A stretch of DNA of 64,000 bases from JAWLFI01 sp964525165 (GTDB taxonomy: Bacteria > Bacteroidota > Bacteroidia > Chitinophagales > Saprospiraceae): contig CAZGGG010000004.1 of NCBI GenBank assembly GCA_964525165.1, forward strand, positions 1 to 64,000. The letters are read 5' to 3'. This document shows positions 18,495 to 27,717 of the stretch, one piece after another. The number at the start of each line of letters is the position of its first letter. The first letter of the stretch is position 1. Position numbers and translations under genes: made by a program. Below the pieces are notes generated by a model. That model was not told the DNA's origin. It worked only from the letters and a program-made list of their open reading frames with translations, and ran no database searches.

Positions 18495-19190
18495 TTATGC
18501 CATACTTTGAGTGTACATTACAATAGGTATAATCGCAAAACCAAGGGGTAAAACGATCGCAAGGACGTAACCCACGGTTTTAATGACCGGCGTATACTTG
18601 TCGTGCTCTAAGCCCAAGGTCTGAAAAGCAGACCAGAATCCGTGCCACAAGTGAAATCCTAAAGCGATTAAACCTATTAAATAAGCGATCACTATCCAGG
18701 TTTGTTCGAAAGAAGCCTTCACCTTAGTGTAAAGATCATATAAAGGCTCATCGTAACCTACGTATTCTTTAGTAGATAGCGCGCCTATTTTCATTTGATA
18801 CCAGAAATCTCCCATGTGCAGGAATATAAATGCTAAAACAAGAATCCCCAAGAGCGCCATCTGGCGGGACGCCCAGGAGTTCGTTCTGGAACTATATTTT
18901 CTGTATCCTTGATTACCTCTGGCAGATCTGTTTTTGGCGGTAATCACAATTCCCTGAATAGCATGCAGCAAAATGAACGCATACAACAAATAGGAAATCG
19001 TTTTGATGAGAGGGTTATGTGTCATGAAATACGTATATTCGTTGAACGCTTGCCCATCATCTCCTGCCAATAATTGCAGATTTCCTGCCAGGTGAACGAT
19101 TAGGAATGTCACCAGAAATAATCCGGTTAAACTCATAATCACCTTTCGACCAATGGAGGAGGACAAAAAGTTACCAAACCAATTGCTCAT
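18495..19190 (-). CDS. sdhC: Succinate dehydrogenase cytochrome b subunit
   Basis: About 231 residues with five hydrophobic helices (for example IMSLTGLFLVTFLIVHLAGN and TISYLLYAFILLHAIQGIVI). His residues in these helices (VHLAGN, LLHAIQG, FLHMGDFWY, FHLWHGFW) are candidate haem ligands of the dihaem b558 type. It anchors SdhAB and passes electrons to or from quinone. The ATG at 19190 (MSNWFGNFLSSS) is preferred; a GTG two codons upstream (19196) is possible. First gene of the operon. Confidence 0.93.
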   Translation of the reverse strand: MSNWFGNFLSSSIGRKVIMSLTGLFLVTFLIVHLAGNLQLLAGDDGQAFNEYTYFMTHNPLIKTISYLLYAFILLHAIQGIVITAKNRSARGNQGYRKYSSRTNSWASRQMALLGILVLAFIFLHMGDFWYQMKIGALSTKEYVGYDEPLYDLYTKVKASFEQTWIVIAYLIGLIALGFHLWHGFWSAFQTLGLEHDKYTPVIKTVGYVLAIVLPLGFAIIPIVMYTQSMA

Positions 19191-19315
19191 ATGCACTTAT
19201 TTTTGAGTTATGCTCAAAACTATCAAAATAATAAATAATATGCCCGGGAAGTTTTCCGTTGCTGACCCCTATTCCTTATTTAGAATCGATTTAATTTAGT
19301 GGAATCGTCAACCCT

Positions 19316-19327
19316 TTTGCCGAAAGG
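19316..19327 (-). repeat. Copy of 12-mer CCTTTCGGCAAA (intergenic)
   Basis: Exact copy, within GCGCCTTTCGGCAAAAGGGT on the minus strand, between sdhC and the 19394 gene. One of five exact copies in the window; see findings. Confidence 0.7.
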
Positions 19328-19393
19328 CGCAACACAAAAACCTTCCATGGAAGGGAATTTTTTTCTTTCAGGAGGAATTTATAAGCTATATAC

Positions 19394-19912
19394 ATGATAA
19401 ATAAACCTAAGAAAGCAGATTTTACAACCTTTCTCTCATACTTTCCGGAAATTGAACTGCCGGTCCTTTTAACTGAAGATGCACACCACAAATACAGCAG
19501 CATCAACGATCCCTTACCGCCCGAGGTGATTCAAAACTTTATTATTCCCTTTGATGAAATGATTGTGGATGAGTACACGGAGTATGTGCCTTGTTTCCGG
19601 ATTAAGGACACCCACACTTTCCATGCGGTGGTATATTTTAAGGCAGGATTGTTGACGTACGAGTATTTTCTGCTGACTTTTGAGGAAAAGGGTGCTTTTA
19701 TTGCCAAAGAAAAAATTGGGGGCATGCTCACAGAGGGTGAAAACATTCACCGCGCTGTGGCTACAATAGAACCGGACTGGACCATTCAGATAGTCGAAGG
19801 TGCAGAAGCCCTCGATCAATCCGTATATAAAGCCAGTGATTCAAAGGCTTATACCATGGAATTATTGCCGGATGGACAAATCATTTTCTCCGTCAATGAG
19901 GATCTGCTTTAA
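19394..19912 (+). CDS. Conserved-looking protein of unknown function
   Basis: A 172-residue soluble acidic protein without signal peptide or membrane helix. Visible sequence: DFTTFLSYFPEIELPVLLTED near the start and alternating beta-type segments to the end (VVYFKAGLLTYEYFLLTFEEKG, AYTMELLPDGQIIFSVNEDL). I do not recognise the family. It stops 20 nt before the RNase R gene and is probably co-transcribed with it, which weakly suggests an RNA- or stress-related role. An AGGAGG-like stretch (19371-19376) precedes the ATG by about 17 nt, too far for a classical ribosome site. Confidence 0.75.
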   Translation: MINKPKKADFTTFLSYFPEIELPVLLTEDAHHKYSSINDPLPPEVIQNFIIPFDEMIVDEYTEYVPCFRIKDTHTFHAVVYFKAGLLTYEYFLLTFEEKGAFIAKEKIGGMLTEGENIHRAVATIEPDWTIQIVEGAEALDQSVYKASDSKAYTMELLPDGQIIFSVNEDLL

Positions 19913-19932
19913 ACACATTTAGAAAAATATTT

Positions 19933-22110
19933 ATGCCAAAACAAAGAAAAAAGCTCAGCATCAAAAAGCTGGCTTCAAAAATAGAAGATTACCTAACGTC
20001 CAATGCAGGACAAAGCTTTTCGCCCAGACAATTACAAAAAAGACTGAAGGTGAAAAATGGTAAGAAAGACGTGCTTTTTGCAGCGGATAAGTTGCTTAAA
20101 AAGAAAACCATTGTGAAGCACCCGGACGGGTCCTATCAATTTCAGTCTTCACCCTCCGGTTCGAATAAGAAGGCCCCTCAAGCAGGGTCACAACATATTA
20201 TTGAAGGGATAGTCGATAAAACCAGAAATGGCGCTGCTTTCATCGTCAGTGAAGATCGGCAGCAAGATGTATTTATCGCCCCTAGAAGAATGGGCACCGC
20301 TCTACATGGAGATCATGTCAGGGTACGCGTATTTAGCCCGGGTAAGCGACGACCTGAAGGCGAAATTCTGGAAGTTACCAAACGATTCAGAGACCAATTT
20401 GTAGGACGTCTGGTCAAGTTTAAAAATCATGCCATCGTAGAAACAGAAGATGGAAAAACGCACTTTGACATCAAGGTCCCCATTGATGAAACAGCTGACA
20501 TCCAAGCGGGTACCATTGTGGTGGTAAAAGTGGAGCATTGGGCTAAACGAAAAGGGCAAGCCCCTCATGGAACCATCGCAAAAGTTCTTGGAAAAGCAGG
20601 GACGAATGAGATTGAAATGAATTCCATTTTGATCAAAAATGGATTCAATCTAACCTTTTCTGAAGAGGTGATGGCAGAAGCGGAAGCTCTGCAGGAAGGG
20701 ATTCACCCAATGGAAGAACAGATCCGTGAAGATTTCAGGCAGGTGAACACCCTGACGATTGATCCAGCTACAGCTAAGGATTTTGACGATGCTTTATCTT
20801 ATCGCAAACTAGAAAATGGCTTCTATGAAGTGGGTGTGCATATCGCGGATGTCACGCATTATTTGAGGGAGGGTTCTGCGATGGATGAAGAAGCCAAAGA
20901 AAGGACGACCTCTGTCTATTTGGTAGACCGCGTCTGTCCCATGCTTCCCGAAAAGCTCTCCAACAACCTTTGTTCCTTGCGGCCGCATGAAGATCGATAT
21001 GCGTTTTCAGCAGTTTTCACATTCAATAGCCAACACCAGATAGAGAAAAGATGGTTCGGGAAAACCATCATCCATTCCAACCACCGTTTCACCTATGATG
21101 ACGCTCAACAAGTCATCGATGGCGCGTCCCATGAGTTACAGGAAGAAGTACTTGCCCTGAGGGATGTGGCTCGCAGATTACGCGACTATCGTTATGATCA
21201 TGGATCCATTTCATTTGAAACCGATGAGGTGCAATTTGAGCTCGACGAGGAAGGCAGACCGGTAGAGGTATTTGTCAAAGAGCGAAAAGAAGCTCATCTG
21301 TTGGTGGAGGATTTGATGTTGTTGGCCAATAAAGAAGTCGCCACTTTCATCATTCAAAAGTCCAAAGAGAAAGGAGAAATTCCATTTGTATATCGCGTTC
21401 ATGATGTACCGGACCCGGATAAAATCAGTGATTTTAAAGCGATGGCGCAGGAGGTAGGTTTCAATTTTGACACCTCTAATCCCAAAGCCATCACTTCCTC
21501 ATTCAACAAACTCGTAGAACAGGCACGAAGGGATGAGGCGCTAAAGGTGCTTGAACCTTTAGCTATACGGACTATGGCTAAAGCGGTTTATGATGTCGAT
21601 AATATAGGGCACTACGGTTTAGGCTTTGACAATTATGCGCATTTCACCTCTCCTATTCGCCGGTATGCAGATGTTTGGGTCCACCGAATTTTACAAGAAA
21701 ATTTGGGAGACAAAACCCTCAAACGAGAAAAAGGAACGCTCAAAAAACATTGCGCTTACATCTCCAAAGTGGAGAGACGTGCGATGGATGCAGAGCGAGA
21801 GTCCATCAAGTACAAGCAGACAGAATTCCTGAAAGACAAGGTAGGACAAACCTTGCCAGGCTACATCAGTGGCATTATTGAAAAAGGAATTTTTGTAGAA
21901 TTAGAAGGCAGTATGGCCGAGGGATTAGTTCCTTTCTCTAGCTTAAATGAGCCTTTTTCAGTAGAAACAAGAAAATACAGAGCAACCGGAGAACGCAGCG
22001 GCTGGGAGTTAAAAATGGGAAAACGGGTACGCGTAAAAATTCTGGGCACAGATCTGACCCGCAGGGAGATAGATATGAAGTTGGTCACCTTGGTCGAAGA
22101 CGAAGAATAG
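19933..22110 (+). CDS. rnr: Ribonuclease R
   Basis: A 725-residue 3'-to-5' exoribonuclease that degrades structured RNA. Order: a basic N-terminal helical region (KQRKKLSIKKLASKIEDYL), two cold-shock-type OB folds (about residues 90-250), the RNB catalytic domain with the metal-binding motif DPATAKDFDDALS (about 277-289) and YAHFTSPIRRYADVWVHR (about 560), and a C-terminal S1 domain (GYISGIIEKGIFVELEGSMAEGLVPFSSL). No extended Lys-rich tail is seen. It is likely co-transcribed with the short unknown gene 20 nt upstream. Confidence 0.97.
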   Translation: MPKQRKKLSIKKLASKIEDYLTSNAGQSFSPRQLQKRLKVKNGKKDVLFAADKLLKKKTIVKHPDGSYQFQSSPSGSNKKAPQAGSQHIIEGIVDKTRNGAAFIVSEDRQQDVFIAPRRMGTALHGDHVRVRVFSPGKRRPEGEILEVTKRFRDQFVGRLVKFKNHAIVETEDGKTHFDIKVPIDETADIQAGTIVVVKVEHWAKRKGQAPHGTIAKVLGKAGTNEIEMNSILIKNGFNLTFSEEVMAEAEALQEGIHPMEEQIREDFRQVNTLTIDPATAKDFDDALSYRKLENGFYEVGVHIADVTHYLREGSAMDEEAKERTTSVYLVDRVCPMLPEKLSNNLCSLRPHEDRYAFSAVFTFNSQHQIEKRWFGKTIIHSNHRFTYDDAQQVIDGASHELQEEVLALRDVARRLRDYRYDHGSISFETDEVQFELDEEGRPVEVFVKERKEAHLLVEDLMLLANKEVATFIIQKSKEKGEIPFVYRVHDVPDPDKISDFKAMAQEVGFNFDTSNPKAITSSFNKLVEQARRDEALKVLEPLAIRTMAKAVYDVDNIGHYGLGFDNYAHFTSPIRRYADVWVHRILQENLGDKTLKREKGTLKKHCAYISKVERRAMDAERESIKYKQTEFLKDKVGQTLPGYISGIIEKGIFVELEGSMAEGLVPFSSLNEPFSVETRKYRATGERSGWELKMGKRVRVKILGTDLTRREIDMKLVTLVEDEE

Positions 22111-22167
22111 TCTTTTTCTGTGGGAATTTGAATTTTCTCTTACTTTAGGGGAAAGCAAATTCAGACT

Positions 22168-23565
22168 ATGGAACCTTTATTTACGAATGATGCTGTTATT
22201 CTTGGATTGTTGCTGATTGTATTAGCTGCCATCTTTTACACTTCATCCATTAAAAAAGGGTTTTGGGCCAAGTTTTACACCTATGTACCGGCGCTTTTGT
22301 TGTGCTATTTTGTGCCTGCACTCTTAAATTGGCCCTTAGGCTGGATTGCTCCCCATTGGTATGATGCAGGTCTTTTAGACGCCTTACGGCAAATGAATGT
22401 TCAGCTTCCTTCGGATATCCTATCGATGAGTTATGATCAAGTCAACTCTTGGTTAGATGAGCAGGGACTGCAAAAAACTGATTTTTCAGCTTACGCGCAT
22501 CACTCCCATCTTTATTTCATGGCTTCCCGTTACTTGCTTCCGGCGGCCTTGATTCTTTTATGCTTGGGGATTGATTTCAAAGGATTTATCAACTTGGGGC
22601 CTAAGGCCATTATTATGTTTTTTGCTGCCACAGCCGGGATTATTCTTGGAGGGCCTATTGCTCTGTACCTGATTATAGAATTCGCTCCCGGACTCATAGA
22701 CAACAGTAGTCCGGACGAAGTTTGGAGAGGCTTGTCTACTGTGGCAGGTTCTTGGATTGGCGGAGGGGCTAACCAGACGGCCATGAAAGAGATTTACGAG
22801 GTAAGCGATCGGATATTTGCCTCTATGATTGTCGTGGATGTGGTGGTGGCCAATATTTGGATGGCATTTTTATTGTATGGGGCCAATGTCGCCGAAAAGG
22901 TAGATCGATGGTTGAAAGCAGATACCTCCGCTATTGAATCCTTAAAAAAGAAGGTAGAAGACTATCAAGACAGTATTAAAGTGAATCCAAGTACGACTCA
23001 GCTATTTGTACTCTTTGGAGTGGGATTTGGAGGAGTCGCTTTGGCCCATTGGGGAGCAGATGTTATCACCCCTTTTATCAGTCAATGGACAGAGCAATTA
23101 GATAGCTTGAGATTAAATTCTCTGATGTCCGGATTTTTCTGGCTGATTGTCATTTCTACTACAGTGGGGCTGGTGATCTCCTTTACCCGTTATCGATCGA
23201 TTGAAGGGTATGGCGCCTCCAAATTTGGGTCCATTTTCATTTATATTTTGGTGGCGACGATAGGGATGAAGATGAACCTAGGAGACGTCTTTAGTAATTT
23301 AGGTCTGTTTGCGATTGGGATCATATGGATGTTGGTACATGTGCTGATCTTGTTGGTAGTGGGGAAACTCATCAAGGCACCCTTGTTTTATGTTGCTGTA
23401 GGAAGTCAGGCCAATGTCGGTGGTGCAGCTTCGGCTCCGATTGTTGCTTCAGCCTTTTCCCCTACCCTTGCGCCTGTGGGTGTGCTTATGGCGGTACTCG
23501 GCTATGCCATGGGGACCTATGGGGCCATCATCTGTGCGATGCTCATGCAATCCATCGCCACCTAA
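22168..23565 (+). CDS. DUF819-family membrane permease
   Basis: A 465-residue polytopic membrane protein with about eleven hydrophobic helices and a charged cytoplasmic loop around residues 250-275 (LKADTSAIESLKKKVEDYQDSIK). Conserved glycine-rich stretches such as AGSWIGGGANQTAMKEIYEV and VGSQANVGGAASAPIVASAFSP fit the DUF819 (YjcL-like) family, thought to be ion- or solute-coupled transporters but with no assigned substrate. It starts 57 nt after rnr. The downstream gene has its own promoter box. Confidence 0.82.
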   Translation: MEPLFTNDAVILGLLLIVLAAIFYTSSIKKGFWAKFYTYVPALLLCYFVPALLNWPLGWIAPHWYDAGLLDALRQMNVQLPSDILSMSYDQVNSWLDEQGLQKTDFSAYAHHSHLYFMASRYLLPAALILLCLGIDFKGFINLGPKAIIMFFAATAGIILGGPIALYLIIEFAPGLIDNSSPDEVWRGLSTVAGSWIGGGANQTAMKEIYEVSDRIFASMIVVDVVVANIWMAFLLYGANVAEKVDRWLKADTSAIESLKKKVEDYQDSIKVNPSTTQLFVLFGVGFGGVALAHWGADVITPFISQWTEQLDSLRLNSLMSGFFWLIVISTTVGLVISFTRYRSIEGYGASKFGSIFIYILVATIGMKMNLGDVFSNLGLFAIGIIWMLVHVLILLVVGKLIKAPLFYVAVGSQANVGGAASAPIVASAFSPTLAPVGVLMAVLGYAMGTYGAIICAMLMQSIAT

Positions 23566-23598
23566 GCCCAAGAAGTCCATGCTCTCGGCTTTTTTTTG

Positions 23599-23606
23599 TA
23601 TTTTTG
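23599..23606 (+). promoter_or_regulatory. -7 box TATTTTTG upstream of the GT5-like gene
   Basis: Perfect TAnnTTTG match, giving a predicted start near 23613 and a leader of about 28 nt before the ATG at 23641. No good -33 TTTG is seen at the right distance. A weak hairpin (AAGCC 23563-23567 / GGCTT then T-run) just upstream may end the DUF819 transcript. Confidence 0.35.
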
Positions 23607-23640
23607 CATTCCGTTTCACAAAACAGAGTGCAAAATATAT

Positions 23641-24474
23641 ATGGGCAAGAAGAAGATTTTATATATCACTCAGGAAATGAAGCCCTACACGGATCTTTCC
23701 TTTATTTCTGATATCGCAAGAAAATTACCAGATGCCGCACAGAGTGGCGGTTATGAGGTAAGAATTTTGATGCCAAAGTTTGGAACCATCAATGAGCGGC
23801 GACATAGATTACACGAAGTGGTTCGTTTGTCGGGTATGAATATCATCGTAGATGATGAAGATTATCCATTGATCATTAAGGTTGCAAGTTTGCCGGGTGC
23901 AAGAATGCAAGTGTACTTTTTAGATAATGAAGAGTTTTTCAAGCGTAAGCGGATCTTCACCGATGCAGATGAAAAAGCATTTGAAGACAATCCGGAGCGT
24001 ATGATATTTTTCTGTCGTGGCGTCATTGAAACCTTAAAGAAATTTGGATGGCCGCCTGATATCATTCACATACATGGATGGATGACGAGTTTGATCCCGG
24101 CATATATCAAAGAAGCATATAAAGCAGAGCCTATTTTTAAGCAATCCAAGATTGTGTACTCGGCTTATGGCGAAATGCCTCCTGCTTCCTTTGATGAAGA
24201 GTTTTTGGAAAAAGCTTTGATCCATAATTTAGAGGATGATGAGCTGGAAGCTTTTGAGCATGAGGGAAATATTGATTTCCATAGAGGAGCCTTGGCTCAC
24301 GTGGACGGAATGATTATTGGCAGCGCTGATATCGATCCGGGCGTTAATGAAGAGGCAAAAGATAAAGAAGTTCCTATTCTCGAATACCAGGAAGGAGATG
24401 ACTTCGTTAATGCTCATATCGACTTTTACAACAGTCTGGTAGAGGAGGAAGAGGAAACCGAGGAAGAATCTTAG
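23641..24474 (+). CDS. Starch/glycogen synthase N-domain-only protein (GT5-like, probably non-catalytic)
   Basis: A 277-residue protein matching only the first Rossmann domain of GT5 glycogen synthases: KKKILYITQEMKPY, VRILMPKFG, LDNEEFFKR, IIHIHGWMTSLIPAYIK, KIVYSAYGE. The C-terminal GT-B half is absent, and the ADP-glucose-binding K-T/x-G-G loop near the N-terminus is replaced by PYTDLSF. It ends in an acidic tail (VEEEEETEEES). I start it at ATG 23641 rather than at an upstream ATG (23596) that would add 15 non-conserved residues and precede the promoter box. It lies directly upstream of DUF4270 and glmS; this order recurs in Bacteroidota. A regulatory or binding role is more likely than glycogen synthesis. 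Confidence 0.82.
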   Translation: MGKKKILYITQEMKPYTDLSFISDIARKLPDAAQSGGYEVRILMPKFGTINERRHRLHEVVRLSGMNIIVDDEDYPLIIKVASLPGARMQVYFLDNEEFFKRKRIFTDADEKAFEDNPERMIFFCRGVIETLKKFGWPPDIIHIHGWMTSLIPAYIKEAYKAEPIFKQSKIVYSAYGEMPPASFDEEFLEKALIHNLEDDELEAFEHEGNIDFHRGALAHVDGMIIGSADIDPGVNEEAKDKEVPILEYQEGDDFVNAHIDFYNSLVEEEEETEEES

Positions 24475-24487
24475 AAACAAAGAGTTC

Positions 24488-25852
24488 ATGAGAAAATATT
24501 TGGCCGCTTTGCTGATCGTTTCAGCAAGTTTGTATATGTGTACCAAACCGACTACACTAGGTACAGATTTCATCGGCAATGATTTAATTGATATAGAGCA
24601 ATTAGACACCTTTACTGTAAGGGCACGAACGATAGAAGCAGAACCGATCATCATCTATGACTCTGTACCTGCTTTAAGCAGATACCTATGTGGAAATTTA
24701 CAGGATCCTATTTTTGGAAATTCAAGCTCTGAAATTTTTGGCCAGCTAAGGATGATCAATCTGGGACGTGACTTTGGGGTTTCGACCCCCGACTCCATTG
24801 TGTTGAGTTTTGGGTACGATTCAACCAGTTTTGCAGGCAACTTTGCAGAGGAACAAATTGATGTAGAGGTTTACAGGGTTACGGAGGAGATGATCAGAGA
24901 TGAGCGCTATCGCTCTAATCGTCGCTTCGCCACAGAAATGATGCCTCTGGGAAGCAAAACCGGCTTTATCCCAAATTTTTCTGATAATGTAACCGTGATT
25001 GAAGAAAATCCGGAAGGGAACTTAGACACATTGACCTTACAGCCTCAGCTGAGGATTCCGCTAGACATATCTCTGGCAGAAGAAATCATGGCTTATGACA
25101 GTACGACCCTGTCTACCAACACAAATTTTACGGATGCTTTTAAAGGCATCAATGTGAGAGTGAACTCTCAAAATAGTATGATGGCATTAGACCTGTTGAA
25201 CGGGAATGCTACGCGCTTAACGCTGTATTATAAAAGAGGAGATACGACTGCCGTACAATTCACCTTAGGATTTACCAGCAATAGTCCAATTACTTGTGCC
25301 TTTGAGCATGATTACACAGGTACTTCCCTATCTCAAACATTTAATGATTCTGTTTTTGGTGATTCGCTTCTGTATGCTCAAGGAATGTCCGGTGCTGAAA
25401 TTGAATTGGACTTCCCTTTCATAGATACCTTAGAAGACGAGGTCATCAACTATGCCGCTTTGACCTTCACGATAGCGCAGAACATTCCTGACAACGATAC
25501 TATATTGTATCCCCCCATCGAGCAAGTTACCGGCACCTATTTGAATGAGGATGGAGAAGTACAACTATGCCGAGACGCCTTTCTTACTGAATTGAGAGAT
25601 AGTCGTTTGGCTTTTGTAGCGGATGCATTCGGTGGTTTTGTAGAAAACACAATGACGGAAGATGGACAGTTGATCCAGCAATACACTATCACTTTGACCA
25701 ATCATATCAGAGGTATCATCGATGGTGATTTCCCGGAACGTTTAAGAATCCGTCCAAGACTTAAAAACGTAAAAGCGGATAGAAGCATTGTTTATGGGCC
25801 GGGACATTCGAAACATCCTATGATCCTAAAGATGATCTTATCTAGTCAATAA
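24488..25852 (+). CDS. DUF4270-family outer-membrane lipoprotein
   Basis: A 454-residue protein with a lipoprotein signal: hydrophobic LAALLIVSASLYM, then Cys18 (lipobox LYMC). The mature part is beta-rich and begins TKPTTLGTDFIGNDL, typical of DUF4270, whose members start with a conserved G-x-D-x-x-P/G-type segment. The function is unknown. It begins 13 nt after the GT5-like gene and ends 17 nt before glmS, so the three probably form an operon. Confidence 0.82.
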   Translation: MRKYLAALLIVSASLYMCTKPTTLGTDFIGNDLIDIEQLDTFTVRARTIEAEPIIIYDSVPALSRYLCGNLQDPIFGNSSSEIFGQLRMINLGRDFGVSTPDSIVLSFGYDSTSFAGNFAEEQIDVEVYRVTEEMIRDERYRSNRRFATEMMPLGSKTGFIPNFSDNVTVIEENPEGNLDTLTLQPQLRIPLDISLAEEIMAYDSTTLSTNTNFTDAFKGINVRVNSQNSMMALDLLNGNATRLTLYYKRGDTTAVQFTLGFTSNSPITCAFEHDYTGTSLSQTFNDSVFGDSLLYAQGMSGAEIELDFPFIDTLEDEVINYAALTFTIAQNIPDNDTILYPPIEQVTGTYLNEDGEVQLCRDAFLTELRDSRLAFVADAFGGFVENTMTEDGQLIQQYTITLTNHIRGIIDGDFPERLRIRPRLKNVKADRSIVYGPGHSKHPMILKMILSSQ

Positions 25853-25869
25853 TTAATACCCCCCTAATT

Positions 25870-27708
25870 ATGTGCGGAATTGTAGCATACATTGGCGAAA
25901 AGGACGCCTACCCTTTCCTGATTAACGGCCTTAGAAGGCTTGAATACAGAGGTTATGACAGTGCAGGCGTTGCCTTGATGAATCATGGCCTGAAAATTTA
26001 CAAGAAGGAAGGAAAAGTTCAGGAACTAGAGCAGTTCGTCGTAGACAAAGACATCAGCGGTACGACCGGTATTGGTCACACAAGATGGGCCACACATGGA
26101 AAGCCTTCTGATATCAATGCCCACCCTCATCGATCAGAAGGTCAAAGACTTGCTCTTGTCCATAATGGAATTATCGAGAACCACCAATCCATCAAAGAAG
26201 CCTTAATGAGATTAGGGCACACATTTGAGAGCGAAACAGATACGGAAGTATTGGTTCACCTGATCTCTGAGTATCAGGAGAAAGATCAATTGCCTTTAGC
26301 AGAAGCGGTGCGCCAGGCCCTCCATGTGGTTCAAGGTGCGTATGCCATTGTCGTCATGGACAGAGAAAATCCGGATACTTTAGTGGCGGCCAGAAAAGCC
26401 TCTCCTTTGGTGTTGGGTGTGGGTAAAGGCGAATTCCTGATTGCTTCCGATGCCACCCCTTTGGTTGGGTTTACCAATCAAGTCATCTATTTAGGAGAAG
26501 AAGAAGTGTGTGAAGCACATAGGGACGGATCCTACAAGATCTATTCCTTAGATAAAGAAACCAAAGATCACCCTGTTCATCAATTAGAACTGGAAATTGA
26601 GGAGTTAGAAAAAGGAGGCTATGATCATTTCATGCTGAAGGAGATTTTTCAGCAACCTGAAACCATTGCCGACTGCATGAGAGGTCGATTGAATGCAAAT
26701 GAAGGCTGGGTGCGTTTGGGCGGCGTGGAAGAACACGCCAGCAGAATTGCCAAAGCCAATCGCTTACTCATTTTAGGATGCGGAACTTCCTGGCATGCCG
26801 GGATGATTGGAGAGTATTTATTTGAAGAACTCGCCAGAATTCCTACCGAAGTTGAGTATGCTTCGGAATTCAGATATCGAAATCCTATCATCAACGAAAA
26901 TGATGTTGTAATTGCCCTATCGCAATCAGGGGAGACGGCAGATACCCTAGCCGCTTTGGAACTCGCTGACAGCCGTGGTGCCTTAACTTATGGTGTCGTC
27001 AATGTAGTAGGCTCTTCCATAGCTCGCTTGACAGATGCAGGTTCTTATATACATGCAGGGCCGGAGATTGGCGTTGCCTCCACGAAGGCATTTACAGGTC
27101 AATTGACCTTGTTGACCATGATGGCTCTGAGCCTTGGCCACAAAAGAGGTAAAATCTCCCACTCTGAATATTTCAAGTTGTTGACCGATCTGGAAGCAGT
27201 TCCACAAAAGGTTCAAAAGGTGCTTGAGAAAGCCGAACATATCAAATATATCGCGAAGGAGATCTACCAGGCGTCAAATGCCCTTTATTTGGGTAGAGGG
27301 GCGAATTTCCCTGTCGCCTTGGAGGGAGCCTTGAAATTGAAAGAAATTTCCTACATTCACGCTGAAGGATATCCGGCAGCAGAAATGAAACACGGGCCCA
27401 TCGCCCTGATCGATGAAAACATGCCGGTCATCGTGATTGCCACCAATCAAAGTGCTTACGATAAAATTTCCAGCAATGTTCAGGAAGTAAAAGCCCGTAA
27501 AGGAAGGGTCATTGCGATCATTCGCGAAGGAGATGAAGAAATCAGATCGATGGCAGATTATAGCATAGAAGTTCCACATATTGAGGAACCTCTTGCGCCT
27601 TTAATTAGTGTAATCCCCCTTCAATTGTTATCCTATTATATCGCTGTACTCAGAGATTGTAATGTGGATCAACCTAGAAATTTAGCAAAATCAGTAACAG
27701 TAGAATAG
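25870..27708 (+). CDS. glmS: Glutamine-fructose-6-phosphate aminotransferase (isomerizing)
   Basis: A 612-residue enzyme that makes glucosamine-6-phosphate from fructose-6-phosphate and glutamine, the entry into UDP-GlcNAc for peptidoglycan and lipid A. The N-terminal class II glutaminase domain has the nucleophile Cys2 (MCGIVAYIG), RRLEYRGYDSAG and THGKPS. Two SIS isomerase domains follow (CGTSWHAG, SQSGETADT, EGALKLKEISYIHAEGYPAAEMKHGP) and the end is PRNLAKSVTVE. Length is standard. No glmS ribozyme is visible in the 17-nt upstream gap. Confidence 0.98.
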   Translation: MCGIVAYIGEKDAYPFLINGLRRLEYRGYDSAGVALMNHGLKIYKKEGKVQELEQFVVDKDISGTTGIGHTRWATHGKPSDINAHPHRSEGQRLALVHNGIIENHQSIKEALMRLGHTFESETDTEVLVHLISEYQEKDQLPLAEAVRQALHVVQGAYAIVVMDRENPDTLVAARKASPLVLGVGKGEFLIASDATPLVGFTNQVIYLGEEEVCEAHRDGSYKIYSLDKETKDHPVHQLELEIEELEKGGYDHFMLKEIFQQPETIADCMRGRLNANEGWVRLGGVEEHASRIAKANRLLILGCGTSWHAGMIGEYLFEELARIPTEVEYASEFRYRNPIINENDVVIALSQSGETADTLAALELADSRGALTYGVVNVVGSSIARLTDAGSYIHAGPEIGVASTKAFTGQLTLLTMMALSLGHKRGKISHSEYFKLLTDLEAVPQKVQKVLEKAEHIKYIAKEIYQASNALYLGRGANFPVALEGALKLKEISYIHAEGYPAAEMKHGPIALIDENMPVIVIATNQSAYDKISSNVQEVKARKGRVIAIIREGDEEIRSMADYSIEVPHIEEPLAPLISVIPLQLLSYYIAVLRDCNVDQPRNLAKSVTVE

Positions 27709-27717
27709 CAATTATTC

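Noticed and set aside
25853..25869. A glmS ribozyme or riboswitch before glmS
   Set aside because: Only 17 nt separate glmS from the previous gene, too short for the ribozyme.
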